This document shows, piece by piece, positions 54,636 through 63,961 of a DNA stretch of 64,000 nt. This stretch comes from Pseudanabaena sp. FACHB-2040. GTDB taxonomy: Bacteria > Cyanobacteriota > Cyanobacteriia > Phormidesmidales > Phormidesmidaceae. Below the pieces are notes generated by a model that saw nothing but the letters and a program-made list of their open reading frames with translations, ran no database searches and had not been told where the DNA came from. Where the stretch lies: assembly GCF_014696715.1 (NCBI RefSeq), contig NZ_JACJQO010000005.1, positions 868,001 to 932,000 of the forward strand, written 5' to 3'. Both the position numbers and the translations under genes were made by a program. The first letter of the stretch is position 1. Each line of letters opens with the position of its first letter.

Positions 54636-57600
54636 ATGCACCGCTTAGCAGCAACCCCCGGCGGCTGGACGCCTAGCTCAGAAGGCGTCATTTTTATTGA
54701 GCAAACGCCTGCTCCTGTGGTCTTTCTCACTGCCGCCGATACCGAAATCCAGTGCCTAGCCCAGGCCATGTCGAGTTTGCCTGCCGCTTTCCCAGAGATG
54801 CGGGTGACCAACCTGCTGCAGCTCCAGCAGCAACTCACCATCGACACCTATGCTGAAGCTGTGCTGCAGCAGGCGCAGATTATTATTGTGCGATTGCTGG
54901 GAGGACGGGCCTACTGGTCCTACGGGCTGGAGGTGGCCAAAGCCACTGCCGCTGACTCTGGGGCAGCTCTAATTGTGCTGCCAGGAGACGATCGGCCTGA
55001 TCTGGAGTTAATGAGCCATTCAACAGTGCCGCTGCAGGTGGCTAACGCGCTCTGGCGCTACCTGATAGAAGGGGGCGTAGAAAATATGAGTCATGGGCTG
55101 ATGGCAGTGTGCGATCGCATTCTCGGCACCCAGTTCAACCCGCCCGCCCCAATAGCCGTGCCCAAGGTGGGTATCTATGGCAGGGCGCAAAATTCAGCCC
55201 AGCCGCAAGGAACCGCCCGGGCAGGCATTCTCTTTTACCGCGCCCATTATCTGGCGGGCAACACAGCGCCCATCACAGCCCTCAGTCAGGCTCTAGAAAA
55301 GCGAGGCATCATGCCGCTGCCAATTTTTGTCTCTTCGCTGCAGGAGCCGGAGGTGCAGGAGGATCTGCTGGCGCAACTCAAGCCAGTGGGAGAATCCAGC
55401 ATCGACATCCTATTAAATACGACCAGCTTTTCGGTCGCCAAGCTCGATGGGGCTGATCTCCAGCTTGACCTGTGGCAGGCGCTCGATGTGCCAGTGCTGC
55501 AGGTCATTCTCAGCGGCGGCACTCACGACTTTTGGCAGCAGCAGCCGATGGGGCTGGCCCCCAGAGATATTGCAATGAATGTGGCCTTGCCAGAGGTCGA
55601 TGGCCGCATTGTGACCCGGGCCGTTTCGTTTAAAGCAGCCCACCAGCACAGCACTCGCTTAGAAACAGATGTCGTGACTTATGAGCCGGTAGCCGACCGG
55701 ATTGAGTTTGTAGCTGAGCTGGCGGCAAACTGGGTGAAGCTGCGCCAAACACCCCCAGCCGAGCGCCGAGTTGCTTTGATTTTGGCCAACTATCCTAACC
55801 GTGATGGACGGCTGGCTAATGGCGTGGGGCTAGACACGCCCCAGAGCTGCATCGAGATTTTGCAGGCTCTGAAGACAGCTGGGTATACCGTAGACGACAT
55901 TCCTACATCAGGCGATGCCCTGATCCAGCGGCTCACGGCAGGGGTGACTAACGACCCTGAGGGCCGGGAATTTCGAGTGGTGCAGCAGAATCTGCCGCTG
56001 ACGGCTTACCAGGTGGCATTTGCCAAACTGCCCCTAGCGGTGCAGGCGGGCATGGAGCAGCGGTGGGGCACCCCGGGATCAAGTCTGGAACCAGGCTCCT
56101 CAGAATTTGCCATTGCTGGGTTACAGTTCGGCAACGTCTTTGTCGGGGTTCAGCCCAGCCGGGGCTACGATATTGACCCGAGCCTCAACTACCATGCCCC
56201 CGATCTGGAGCCAACCCACGACTATCTGGCTTTTTATACCTGGCTGCGGCAGCAGTTCCAGGCACAGGCAATTGTGCATGTAGGCAAGCACGGCAACCTG
56301 GAGTGGCTGCCCGGTAAGAGCCTAGCGCTGTCGGCCAGCTGCTACCCCGAAGCCGTGTTTGGCCCCATGCCCCACCTCTATCCCTTTATCGTGAATGACC
56401 CTGGGGAAGGAGCCCAGGCCAAGCGCCGCGCCCAGGCCGTCATTCTCGATCACCTAACGCCGCCGATGACGCGGGCTGAGCTATACGGCCCGCTGCAGCA
56501 GCTAGAGGCGCTAGTGGATGAATACTACGAAGCCCAAAGCCTGGACCCAAAGCGGCTGCCGATGATTTGCGATCGCATCCTCACCCTGCTAAAAGACACC
56601 CACCTCTGGCAGGAACTGGGCCAGCAGACCACCCCAGCAGCCAAAGGACAAAACTCCCTGCAGCCAGCAACCCTGACGAACCTGCTGCCTCATATTGACA
56701 CCTACCTGTGCGAACTCAAGGAGGCCCAGATCCGCGATGGGCTGCACATCTTCGGGCACTGTCCGGCGGGGCGGCAGCTGCGAGATCTGGTAGTTGCGAT
56801 CGCGCGGCATCCAGGGCCAGGGCGATTGGGATTAACGCGAGCGCTCGCGGCGGATTGGGGGCTAGAGATTGACCCGTTAATGGACGATTTAGGGCAGTCA
56901 TGGGAGGTTCCAGAGGCTGTAGAGACGCCATTAATCGCATCTCTACAGGGATGCCGGATGGTGGGGGATGTCGTAGAGGTGCTGGAGGCCGAAGCGGCAC
57001 AATTGGTAGAAGCTTTAATCGCCGAGCCTGGCTCCACAGAAGCCTTCATAACGTGGGGAATCGGGAATTCTTTAGAGAAAGAGCTGCAGTGGATTCGATC
57101 TACGCTCCTACCCGCCCTCCGACAAACCCCCCAGGAGTTGACGAATCTGCTGCGAGGGCTAGCAGGCCAATACGTGCCCAGCGGCCCCTCAGGGGCACCC
57201 ACTCGCAACCGGCCTGAGGTTTTGCCCACCGGACGCAATTTCTTCTCGGTCGATATCCGGGCCATTCCCACAGAGAGCGCCTGGGACGTGGGCCGCAAAG
57301 CCGCCGAAACGTTAGTAGAGCGCTACGTTCAGGAAAACGGCGAATACCCTCAAACGCTGGGCCTGTCGGTCTGGGGCACCTCGACCATGCGAACCGGCGG
57401 CGATGACCTGGCCGAAGCGCTGGCGCTGATGGGCGTGCGGCCTGCTTGGGATGGGCCTTCGCGGCGGGTAGTAGACTTTGAGATTTTGCCGCTCTCGGCC
57501 CTAGGGCGGCCTCGGGTAGATGTAACGCTGCGCATCTCAGGCTTCTTCCGCGATGCCTTTCCCAATTTGATCGACCTGTTTGACCGGGCCGTAGCTGCTG

Positions 57601-58442
57601 TGGCGGCATTAGATGAACCCACCGAGCAGAATCCTCTAGCGGCGCGAGTACAGCAGGAAACAAAGACCTGGCAGCGGCAAGGGTTAACGGCAGAGCAGGC
57701 CCAAGTGCGATCGCAATACCGCATTTTTGGCTCCAAACCGGGGGCCTACGGCGCGGGATTGCAGGGGCTAATCGAAGCTCAAAATTGGACCGATGACACC
57801 GATCTGGCCCGCGCCTACATTAACTGGAGCAGCTACGCCTACAGCCGTAACGCAGCAGGCCATGCCGCTCCCGAAGCCTTTGAGGCCCGACTCAGTCAGC
57901 TGCAAATCGTGCTGCACAACCAGGACAACCGGGAACACGACCTGCTCGACTCAGACGACTACTACCAGTTCCAAGGCGGAATGACGGCAGCCGTACGAGC
58001 TGTGCAGGGGCAAAATCCTCAGACCTACTTTGGCGACCACGCCTTGCCAGAAAACCCTAAAGTTCGCACTCTGCAGGAAGAAATTGGCCGGGTCTACCGA
58101 TCACGGGTGATCAATCCTAAGTGGATAGAGGGCGTGATGCGCCACGGCTACAAGGGAGCTTTTGAGATGGCGGCAACTGTGGACTACCTGTTTGCCTACG
58201 ATGCAACCGCCCACTGCGTAGCCGACTATATGTACCAGGGCGTAGCCGACGCCTATGTGCTCGATCAGCAGGTACAGGCGTTTGTGCAGCAGGCCAACCC
58301 CTGGGCCTTGCGGGACATGGCAGAACGGCTGCTGGAGGCTCACCAGCGAGGCCTTTGGCAATCGCCCCAGGCAGACATGCTAGATCAGCTGCGAGACATT
58401 GCCCACCAGGCAGAAGGCGTTTTAGAGGCTCGCCAAGTTTAA
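54636..58442 (+). CDS. cobN: CobN, cobaltochelatase large subunit
   Basis: About 1268 residues, the large subunit of aerobic-type cobaltochelatase, inserting Co2+ into a corrinoid for B12. The N-terminus MHRLAATPGGW and EQTPAPVVFLTAADTEIQ, the VGKHGNLEWLPGKS block and the C-terminal HGYKGAFEMAATVDYLFAYD are CobN-type; ChlH has a different N-terminus. ATG 54636 is preferred; a TTG at 54546 would add 30 poorly conserved residues. Cyanobacteria usually lack CobS and CobT, so ChlI and ChlD are thought to supply the ATPase part; neither is in the window. An ArsR regulator follows by 154 bases. Confidence 0.92.
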   Translation: MHRLAATPGGWTPSSEGVIFIEQTPAPVVFLTAADTEIQCLAQAMSSLPAAFPEMRVTNLLQLQQQLTIDTYAEAVLQQAQIIIVRLLGGRAYWSYGLEVAKATAADSGAALIVLPGDDRPDLELMSHSTVPLQVANALWRYLIEGGVENMSHGLMAVCDRILGTQFNPPAPIAVPKVGIYGRAQNSAQPQGTARAGILFYRAHYLAGNTAPITALSQALEKRGIMPLPIFVSSLQEPEVQEDLLAQLKPVGESSIDILLNTTSFSVAKLDGADLQLDLWQALDVPVLQVILSGGTHDFWQQQPMGLAPRDIAMNVALPEVDGRIVTRAVSFKAAHQHSTRLETDVVTYEPVADRIEFVAELAANWVKLRQTPPAERRVALILANYPNRDGRLANGVGLDTPQSCIEILQALKTAGYTVDDIPTSGDALIQRLTAGVTNDPEGREFRVVQQNLPLTAYQVAFAKLPLAVQAGMEQRWGTPGSSLEPGSSEFAIAGLQFGNVFVGVQPSRGYDIDPSLNYHAPDLEPTHDYLAFYTWLRQQFQAQAIVHVGKHGNLEWLPGKSLALSASCYPEAVFGPMPHLYPFIVNDPGEGAQAKRRAQAVILDHLTPPMTRAELYGPLQQLEALVDEYYEAQSLDPKRLPMICDRILTLLKDTHLWQELGQQTTPAAKGQNSLQPATLTNLLPHIDTYLCELKEAQIRDGLHIFGHCPAGRQLRDLVVAIARHPGPGRLGLTRALAADWGLEIDPLMDDLGQSWEVPEAVETPLIASLQGCRMVGDVVEVLEAEAAQLVEALIAEPGSTEAFITWGIGNSLEKELQWIRSTLLPALRQTPQELTNLLRGLAGQYVPSGPSGAPTRNRPEVLPTGRNFFSVDIRAIPTESAWDVGRKAAETLVERYVQENGEYPQTLGLSVWGTSTMRTGGDDLAEALALMGVRPAWDGPSRRVVDFEILPLSALGRPRVDVTLRISGFFRDAFPNLIDLFDRAVAAVAALDEPTEQNPLAARVQQETKTWQRQGLTAEQAQVRSQYRIFGSKPGAYGAGLQGLIEAQNWTDDTDLARAYINWSSYAYSRNAAGHAAPEAFEARLSQLQIVLHNQDNREHDLLDSDDYYQFQGGMTAAVRAVQGQNPQTYFGDHALPENPKVRTLQEEIGRVYRSRVINPKWIEGVMRHGYKGAFEMAATVDYLFAYDATAHCVADYMYQGVADAYVLDQQVQAFVQQANPWALRDMAERLLEAHQRGLWQSPQADMLDQLRDIAHQAEGVLEARQV

Positions 58443-58596
58443 GCCTAAGTTCCCTCAAGCTCAGCAACTTTAACCAAGCTCAACACTAATGTGAGGAGAA
58501 GATGATTACTGCATTCCTATGAATGGCTTGAAAAATGAAATTGTTGTTAAAATAACGGGGATCGTTCTCAACACACCTCGATTGGAGTAAAACTCA

Positions 58597-58944
58597 ATGG
58601 AGACGGTGCCTACGGAGGTGGTGCAGCAAGTTGCTGAATATTTCAGTGTGCTGAGTGAGCCCATGCGACTGCGGCTGCTCAACCTGTTGCGGGACGGGGA
58701 AAAGTGCGTGCAAGAGCTAGTTGAAGCCACTAAAACCAGCCAGGCCAACGTTTCGAAGCACCTCAAGGTCATGCTCCAAGCAGGCATTCTGTCTCGCCGC
58801 ACCGAAGGCACATCAGCGTTTTACAGCGTTTCTGATCCGCTGATCTTTGACCTGTGTGGGCTGGTCTGCGATCGCATTGCCAGCCGTATTGAGCAGCAGG
58901 CCCAGCATTTCCGTAACTTCAGCCTTGCCACTCCTCGGAGCTAA
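58597..58944 (+). CDS. ArsR/SmtB-family regulator
   Basis: A 115-residue winged-helix regulator. The recognition helix is in VEATKTSQANVSKHLKVML (about 42-60) and the wing RRTEGTSAFYSV (68-78). Cysteines are at 37, 87 and 91; the C-terminal pair is in DLCGLVCDRI. They could sense metal or redox, but none of the standard SmtB alpha-3N or alpha-5 sites is complete. The gene is downstream of cobN on the same strand, which raises a cobalt or B12 link. A partly palindromic GTTGTTAAAATAAC near 58543-58556 is a candidate operator. Confidence 0.8.
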   Translation: METVPTEVVQQVAEYFSVLSEPMRLRLLNLLRDGEKCVQELVEATKTSQANVSKHLKVMLQAGILSRRTEGTSAFYSVSDPLIFDLCGLVCDRIASRIEQQAQHFRNFSLATPRS

Positions 58945-58971
58945 TTGAGCAACCGAGTGTCGCCACAGTAG

Positions 58972-58999
58972 ATGAGAATTAATCTCGATTAGTTCTCAT
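58972..58999. promoter_or_regulatory. Fur-box-like inverted repeat between convergent genes
   Basis: ATGAGAA (58972-58978) and TTCTCAT (58993-58999) are perfect complements. The intervening AATCTCGATT is itself partly symmetric. TGAGAAT-N-AATCTCG resembles the 7-1-7 Fur box core imperfectly. It lies after the ArsR-type gene and far from any start codon, so it may be a remnant or chance. Confidence 0.35.
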
Positions 59000-59021
59000 T
59001 AGCCAGGTTGAACAAAAAATT

Positions 59022-59104
59022 GTAGGTTGGACCAAGCGCAGCGCGACCCAACCTTTAATCCAGTATTCACTGTGTTGGGTTTTGCTTTGCTCAACCCAAC
59101 CTAC
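59022..59104. repeat. Palindromic interspersed repeat (GTAGGTTGG type)
   Basis: GTAGGTTGG (59022-59030) and CCAACCTAC (59096-59104) are perfect terminal inverted arms. The inner GCGACCCAACC and GTTGGGT/CAACCCAACC words add further pairing. This is a different class from the repeat at 8585 and is of a type scattered in many cyanobacterial genomes. It sits between convergent genes, 17 bases beyond the GerMN gene stop. Confidence 0.75.
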
Positions 59105-59121
59105 GGGGATGAGCATACGGG

Positions 59122-59835
59122 CTATAGGTCAAAGGCCGCCTTAACGTCGTCTCGGGTCATGGGCTGACTGACTTCAATACCTTCGCCGCCTAGGAGCGTT
59201 AGCGGCTTGCCCTCCACCGAAATCCAGACAGGCGCATCAGGGTCCAAAGCTGTAGCGGTATAGACAATCTGACCCAAGCGGCCAATCATCGATGTGCTGC
59301 CACCGCCTGTTTCAAAGGTCTGCGACAGATCCACATGCACCCCGTCAGACTCTACACTGACATCGAGCACCTGAGTTTTGTCGGGAATGGTGGTGACGGC
59401 ATCTTGAGAGGGGTTGCCTGGCTTGGAGAACAGGGCCTCGAAGGCGGCCTCAAGCTGCTCATCTGAGGTGCTTCCCGGCAGGCTGACTGATTCGGGTGAC
59501 AGCGCTAAACGGCCATCGACATCTTTAACCCAAAAGATTTGTCCTGCTGCTTCCTGAACTGCTGGCGCAGTCGGTGGCGCTTCCTGGGCAGGCTTTGGCA
59601 CAGTAGGGGTCTGGCTGCTCTCAATCGGAGGGTCAACCGGGGCCTCGCTCTCAGGCTGACTAATGACCGGAAACTCAGCAACTGGAGGCTTGACGGGGTT
59701 GAGCGTGCGCCATGTGAACCAGGCAGCAGCGCCTCCTGAGGCCAGCACAACAGTCGCCAGCGTGGCCACAATGCCAAGGGGAATGCGTCGAATCCCTTGA
59801 ATACCTTTTCCTTGAATACCTTTTCTATCTTCCAT
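59122..59835 (-). CDS. GerMN-domain membrane-anchored protein
   Basis: A 237-residue protein with a short charged N-terminus, a single hydrophobic anchor at about 19-40 (PLGIVATLATVVLASGGAAAW), a Pro/Glu-rich linker (about 45-95) and a C-terminal GerMN domain (about 98-235, LPGSTSDEQLEAAFEALF, then DVSVESDGVHVDLSQTF). GerMN proteins are envelope-associated; their molecular role in cyanobacteria is unknown. The N-terminus has KGIQG twice, from a 15-bp tandem duplication (59796-59825). It is 58 bases after the DUF2993 gene and may share its transcript. Confidence 0.85.
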   Translation of the reverse strand: MEDRKGIQGKGIQGIRRIPLGIVATLATVVLASGGAAAWFTWRTLNPVKPPVAEFPVISQPESEAPVDPPIESSQTPTVPKPAQEAPPTAPAVQEAAGQIFWVKDVDGRLALSPESVSLPGSTSDEQLEAAFEALFSKPGNPSQDAVTTIPDKTQVLDVSVESDGVHVDLSQTFETGGGSTSMIGRLGQIVYTATALDPDAPVWISVEGKPLTLLGGEGIEVSQPMTRDDVKAAFDL

Positions 59836-59893
59836 ATTCGTCCCAAGAGTGCGGCAAGGAGGGGGCGGGCCACTAAGGCAGGTAGAGCGAATT

Positions 59894-60730
59894 TTAAGGG
59901 CTGCCTGGAATTGCAGAAGAGTTTGCCTGCTGATTGTTGACCAGCCAGGGAGAGGATGGGTCTACCTTAGCAAAGACGGCAACTTCTAACTCATTGTTGC
60001 GAATTTGAAAGTTTAGCACCCGCGCCACGATGCCAGATCGCTCCAGCAAACGCAGGGTCAGCTGCCGATTGGCCCCGTCTATCAAGGCGGTTAGCAACTG
60101 GGGTGGTGCTTCTTGGCCGTCAATGCTGAGGCGAGGGTCGATCAGCTGGAGCTGATGGCCGTTTGCGATCGCAAGGCCCAGATCAACGTCAATCGCAATG
60201 GTTTCGTTGAGCACCCGATCCTGTAAATCCACGCTCAGGCCAACCCGACCACCCTCCAGAAAGCTGAGCACCGGATTGGTTAGGCCGTAGCGGGCAACCT
60301 GTCGGTCGCCGCCCTGCCCAGGTAGGTTGAACTGAAACCGATCAAGCCAACCCTGCACCCGTTCTGTCTGCAAAAAGGCGTTGATGTCGTCTGCCTCTAG
60401 CACTAGGCGCAGGGCAACAGCGGCAGGTTCGTCTAACTGCAGGCGGCCCTGCTGCAGGCTGGCCAGGTCAACATCAATAGGGTCGGTTTCCAGGTCAATG
60501 GTGCTAATCCGCAGTTCCGGAATCGGGTAAACTCCCCGGCCTGCCATCCGAACGTGCTCTACCCGACCATTGATGAGCTGATAGTTGGGCACGTTGTCGA
60601 TCCGCACCGACAGCTGTTCGGCCCCACTGATCTGATTGCGAATGGCATCTTCTGCCAGCCGATCGACGACCGCCCCCACAGGAGAGGCAATCGAGAGGAG
60701 CCCAGCCAGAATAGCCGCGATAATTTCCAT
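59894..60730 (-). CDS. DUF2993 (LmeA-type) envelope protein
   Basis: A 278-residue protein with a hydrophobic N-terminus (IIAAILAGLLSIASPVGAVVD) as signal peptide or anchor, then a DUF2993 domain (LSVRIDNVPNYQLINGRVEHVRMAGRG, about 40-265). DUF2993 proteins are lipid-facing tubular envelope proteins with poorly known functions in cyanobacteria. ATG 60730 is natural. The gene follows proS by 15 bases on the same strand, giving a proS-DUF2993-GerMN cluster. Confidence 0.85.
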   Translation of the reverse strand: MEIIAAILAGLLSIASPVGAVVDRLAEDAIRNQISGAEQLSVRIDNVPNYQLINGRVEHVRMAGRGVYPIPELRISTIDLETDPIDVDLASLQQGRLQLDEPAAVALRLVLEADDINAFLQTERVQGWLDRFQFNLPGQGGDRQVARYGLTNPVLSFLEGGRVGLSVDLQDRVLNETIAIDVDLGLAIANGHQLQLIDPRLSIDGQEAPPQLLTALIDGANRQLTLRLLERSGIVARVLNFQIRNNELEVAVFAKVDPSSPWLVNNQQANSSAIPGSP

Positions 60731-60745
60731 CTGACCCCTTAGCGT

Positions 60746-62557
60746 CTAACCTTTTAACGCGTCGTCAACCCAGCCCCTTAAAGTAGATACCACTTCCGAG
60801 ACCACCAATTCCTGAGAGGAATGGGTGGCTCGCTGCACCACCTCCACCTTTCCATCTTTCAACGAACGGCCTGTCACCACCCGGAAAGGTATGCCAATTA
60901 AATCAGCGTCCTTAAACTTGACCCCGGCCCGTTCGTCGCGATCATCTAGCAAGGTTTCGATGCCAGCGGCATTGAGGTCTTGGTAGAGCTGTTCAGCGGC
61001 GGCTACCTGGTCTTTATCAGCAATGTTGGGAATAACGACGATAGCTTGGTAGGGTGCGATCGCAACCGGCCAAACAATCCCGTCTTTGTCGTAAGACTGC
61101 TCCACCGCTGCCTGAGCCAAACGCGACACGCCCACGCCATAGCAGCCCATCACCAGCGGCACTTCCTCACCCTGCTCACTAGTAAACGTCGCGCTCAAGA
61201 CCTTGGAGTACTTCGTCCCCAGCTGAAAGATATGGCCGATCTCAATACCGCGCGCCGTCTGCAGGGTCTGGGCCGAATCGTGAATCGCCCGATCCCCGGC
61301 GCTAGCCTTGCGCACATCGACCGCTAACCGAGGCAAGGTAAGCTCACTGCCCCAGTTAGCGCCTACGACGTGGTAGCCAGCCTCATTGGATCCGGTGACA
61401 AAGTTTTTTAGCTCAACAGCCGTTTTATCGACCATGCGCAGAAACTTCGGCGCTAAGTTTTCTACGCCTTTCTGAATGTGGTCATCGGCCAAGTCAGGGG
61501 CAATATAGCCCAGAGGCAGCGGCTTAGCGGCCCACTTCTCTTGGGCTTCAGCGGCGGGCACCTCCAGCGCAATCACGGTGCTGCCACCGTAGTCCTTAGC
61601 GAGCTTAGTCAGCTCGTTAATCAGCTTCACCTCATTGACATCTTGATCACCCCGAATGCTGACCAGCACCAGCACCATTTTGCCGGTGTCGTAGGTCACC
61701 TGGTAGAGAACGTTTTTAACGATCTGAGTCGGGGAGCACTTGAGAAACTTGGCCAGAGAGTCAATGGTGGGGGTGTTCGGCGTTTCTAGCTTTTCGTAGG
61801 ACTGGAAGGCAGAAGGCTCAGCATCAACCGGCAAAGACACAGCCTTTTCAACGTTGGCGGCATATTTGCCGTCCTCAGTAAACAGCACCTCGTCCTCTCC
61901 GGCCTCGGCCAGCACCATGAATTCGTGGGAGCCAGAGCCGCCAATTGCCCCAGAGTCGGCTTCCACGGCCCGAAACTCGAGTCCACAGCGGCGCAGGATG
62001 TTGCTGTAGGCCGTATACATCTCCTGGTAGGTCTGCTTCAGGCTGGTCTCATCTGGGTGAAACGAGTAGCCGTCTTTCATGATGAACTCACGCCCGCGCA
62101 TGAGGCCAAAACGGGGCCGAATCTCATCTCTAAACTTGGTCTGAATCTGGTACAGGTGCAGCGGCAGTTGGCGGTACGAGCGGATCATGTCTCGTGCCAC
62201 AGCAGTGATGACTTCCTCATGGGTCGGCCCTAGGCCCATTTCCTGCTGCCGCCGATCTACCAGCGAAAACATAATGCCTTCGGCTTTAGTGTAGGTGTTC
62301 CAACGGCCCGACTCTTGCCACAGGTCAGCGGGCTGAAGCTGGGGCAGCAGACACTCTTGGGCACCCGTCGCGTTCATTTCTTCGCGGACGATGGCAGAGA
62401 CTTTGCTGAGCACTCGCAACAGCAGCGGCAAATAGGCATAGACACCGCTGGCAATGCGGCGAATGTAGCCCGCTCTGAGCATGAGCTTGTGGCTGGGAAT
62501 CTCTGCCTCTGCCGGATCTTCCCGCAGGGTCACAAAGAGCATCTGAGACAGTCGCAT
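60746..62557 (-). CDS. proS: Prolyl-tRNA synthetase
   Basis: A 603-residue class II synthetase of the bacterial type with the editing insertion between motifs 2 and 3 (about 225-400, [19 protein letters not shown]). The N-terminus [20 protein letters not shown] and the [22 protein letters not shown] motif 2 are typical; motif 3 is [18 protein letters not shown] near 440. The anticodon-binding domain (about 470-570) is complete. It precedes the DUF2993 gene in the same transcript. Confidence 0.97.
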   Translation of the reverse strand: MRLSQMLFVTLREDPAEAEIPSHKLMLRAGYIRRIASGVYAYLPLLLRVLSKVSAIVREEMNATGAQECLLPQLQPADLWQESGRWNTYTKAEGIMFSLVDRRQQEMGLGPTHEEVITAVARDMIRSYRQLPLHLYQIQTKFRDEIRPRFGLMRGREFIMKDGYSFHPDETSLKQTYQEMYTAYSNILRRCGLEFRAVEADSGAIGGSGSHEFMVLAEAGEDEVLFTEDGKYAANVEKAVSLPVDAEPSAFQSYEKLETPNTPTIDSLAKFLKCSPTQIVKNVLYQVTYDTGKMVLVLVSIRGDQDVNEVKLINELTKLAKDYGGSTVIALEVPAAEAQEKWAAKPLPLGYIAPDLADDHIQKGVENLAPKFLRMVDKTAVELKNFVTGSNEAGYHVVGANWGSELTLPRLAVDVRKASAGDRAIHDSAQTLQTARGIEIGHIFQLGTKYSKVLSATFTSEQGEEVPLVMGCYGVGVSRLAQAAVEQSYDKDGIVWPVAIAPYQAIVVIPNIADKDQVAAAEQLYQDLNAAGIETLLDDRDERAGVKFKDADLIGIPFRVVTGRSLKDGKVEVVQRATHSSQELVVSEVVSTLRGWVDDALKG

Positions 62558-62634
62558 GGGTTCCTTTCCTACGTCGAAAAGCGCCTATTCCGTTAAGTCT
62601 AGAGCATTTGGGGGTATTTCCGTAGGCAGTTACT

Positions 62635-62675
62635 AGAAGGCCAGAGGGGCTGTCAAACAACCTCTCTGGCCTTCT
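62635..62675. terminator. Hairpin between the NDP-sugar gene and proS
   Basis: AGAAGGCCAGAG (62635-62646) pairs with CTCTGGCCTTCT (62664-62675) over 12 bp around a 17-nt loop that can pair further. It is about 108 bases beyond the stop of the leftward sugar-nucleotide gene. No T run is present, so its strength is uncertain. Confidence 0.6.
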
Positions 62676-62782
62676 GGCAATGGGTTAAACGGCAGCGGAT
62701 CAGGAAACCTAACCCCCTACACCAAACCAATCTGGAGGGCGCAATTTTGCATCCAATTCAGATGGGTCGCTACAGATCAGAT

Positions 62783-63961
62783 CTACAGAGGCTGGGCCGA
62801 GACGTGCTGGTTGAGCAGTTCGGCGATGGCCCGATGTTCAACCGGCGGCTCTGACGGAAACTCTTGGCGAGTATCGGTGATCAGCCAGTCTAGAGCAGCT
62901 GCCTGCATGTCGATAGAAGCGCCAGTCTTATCTACACAGTAGCGGCCAAACACCAGCTTATCAACCAAGCGCACGCCAGGGCCAATGCGGGAGTATTCGA
63001 AGATAACACTATTGTCGACAATCGCACCGCTGCAGATGCTGCAGTTGTTGCCGATAGCGCTGGGGCCAATAATGGTGGCTCCGTCTTCGATGTGGGTCAT
63101 GCCGCCAATGTAGACAGGGCCTTCGATTTTGACTTTGTCCCAATTGGCCTTGACGTTCAAACCGGCATAGACACCAGGGCGAATCTCTTCACCAGGGATA
63201 TCAACCAGGGTGACTTTGCCGGTCAGGACGTCCTGAATGGCCTGCCAGTAGTCGGGGACTTTACCGATGTCCACCCACTCAAAGTCCATCCGGATGCCGT
63301 AGAAGGGCGCGTTGTCGGCCACTAGGCAGGGCAGCAGATCACCGCCGATGTCGAAGGAGGTGCCGGGGGGAATGTACTTGAAGATTTCCGGTTCAAAGAT
63401 ATAGATGCCGGTATTGATGTCGGTGCTGAGGGCTTCTTCAACGGCAGGCTTTTCCTGGAAGGACTTAACCCGTCCGGTCTCGTCGGTAACGACAACACCA
63501 TAGCTGGGCACCTGCTTTAGGGGCACTGCGCGGGTAATAATGGTTGCGATCGAACCCTTCTCCCGATGTCGCCGCACTGCCTCAGTCAGATCTAGATCGA
63601 TCAGCGCATCTCCACAGAGAACGACAAACGTATCGTCGAAGAAAGGATAAAAGTCCTGAATCTTACGCATCCCACCGGCAGAGCCGATGGCTGCGCCCTC
63701 TAACTTGCCGTCTACAATACGTCCTTCAAAGGAGTAGGCAAGCTCCACGCCAAATCGCTGGCCATCTCGGAAATAACCTTCGATTTCGTTGGCTAGATGG
63801 CTGACATTCACCATGATTTGGGTAAAGCCGTGCTGACGCAGCAGTTCCAGCAAGAACTCCATCACTGGCTTTTGCATAATGGGGATCATGGGTTTGGGAA
63901 TCGTGTAGGTAATTGGCCGTACCCGAGTTCCCTTACCCGCAGCCAGGATCATGGCTTTCAT
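62783..63961 (-). CDS. NDP-sugar pyrophosphorylase, mannose-1-P guanylyltransferase-like
   Basis: A 392-residue nucleotidyltransferase that makes an activated sugar. The nucleotide-binding start is ILAAGKGTRVRPITYTIPKP, and the metal/substrate motifs VVLCGDALIDLDL and FQEKPA follow. The C-terminal third (about 240-370) is a left-handed beta-helix with hexapeptide repeats (GATIIGPSAIGNNCSICSGA). Cyanobacterial homologues are annotated as mannose-1-phosphate guanylyltransferase or glucose-1-phosphate thymidylyl/adenylyltransferase; the exact sugar and nucleotide are not decided here. It ends 39 bases inside the window edge. Confidence 0.9.
   Translation of the reverse strand: MKAMILAAGKGTRVRPITYTIPKPMIPIMQKPVMEFLLELLRQHGFTQIMVNVSHLANEIEGYFRDGQRFGVELAYSFEGRIVDGKLEGAAIGSAGGMRKIQDFYPFFDDTFVVLCGDALIDLDLTEAVRRHREKGSIATIITRAVPLKQVPSYGVVVTDETGRVKSFQEKPAVEEALSTDINTGIYIFEPEIFKYIPPGTSFDIGGDLLPCLVADNAPFYGIRMDFEWVDIGKVPDYWQAIQDVLTGKVTLVDIPGEEIRPGVYAGLNVKANWDKVKIEGPVYIGGMTHIEDGATIIGPSAIGNNCSICSGAIVDNSVIFEYSRIGPGVRLVDKLVFGRYCVDKTGASIDMQAAALDWLITDTRQEFPSEPPVEHRAIAELLNQHVSAQPL

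Noticed and set aside
57100-57663. 187-codon antisense frame inside cobN
   Set aside because: Shadow frame, Arg/Pro-rich, no recognisable motif.
54636-58442. Magnesium chelatase ChlH as identity of the large chelatase
   Set aside because: The N-terminus and the PGGW/EQTPAP block are CobN-type, not ChlH-type.
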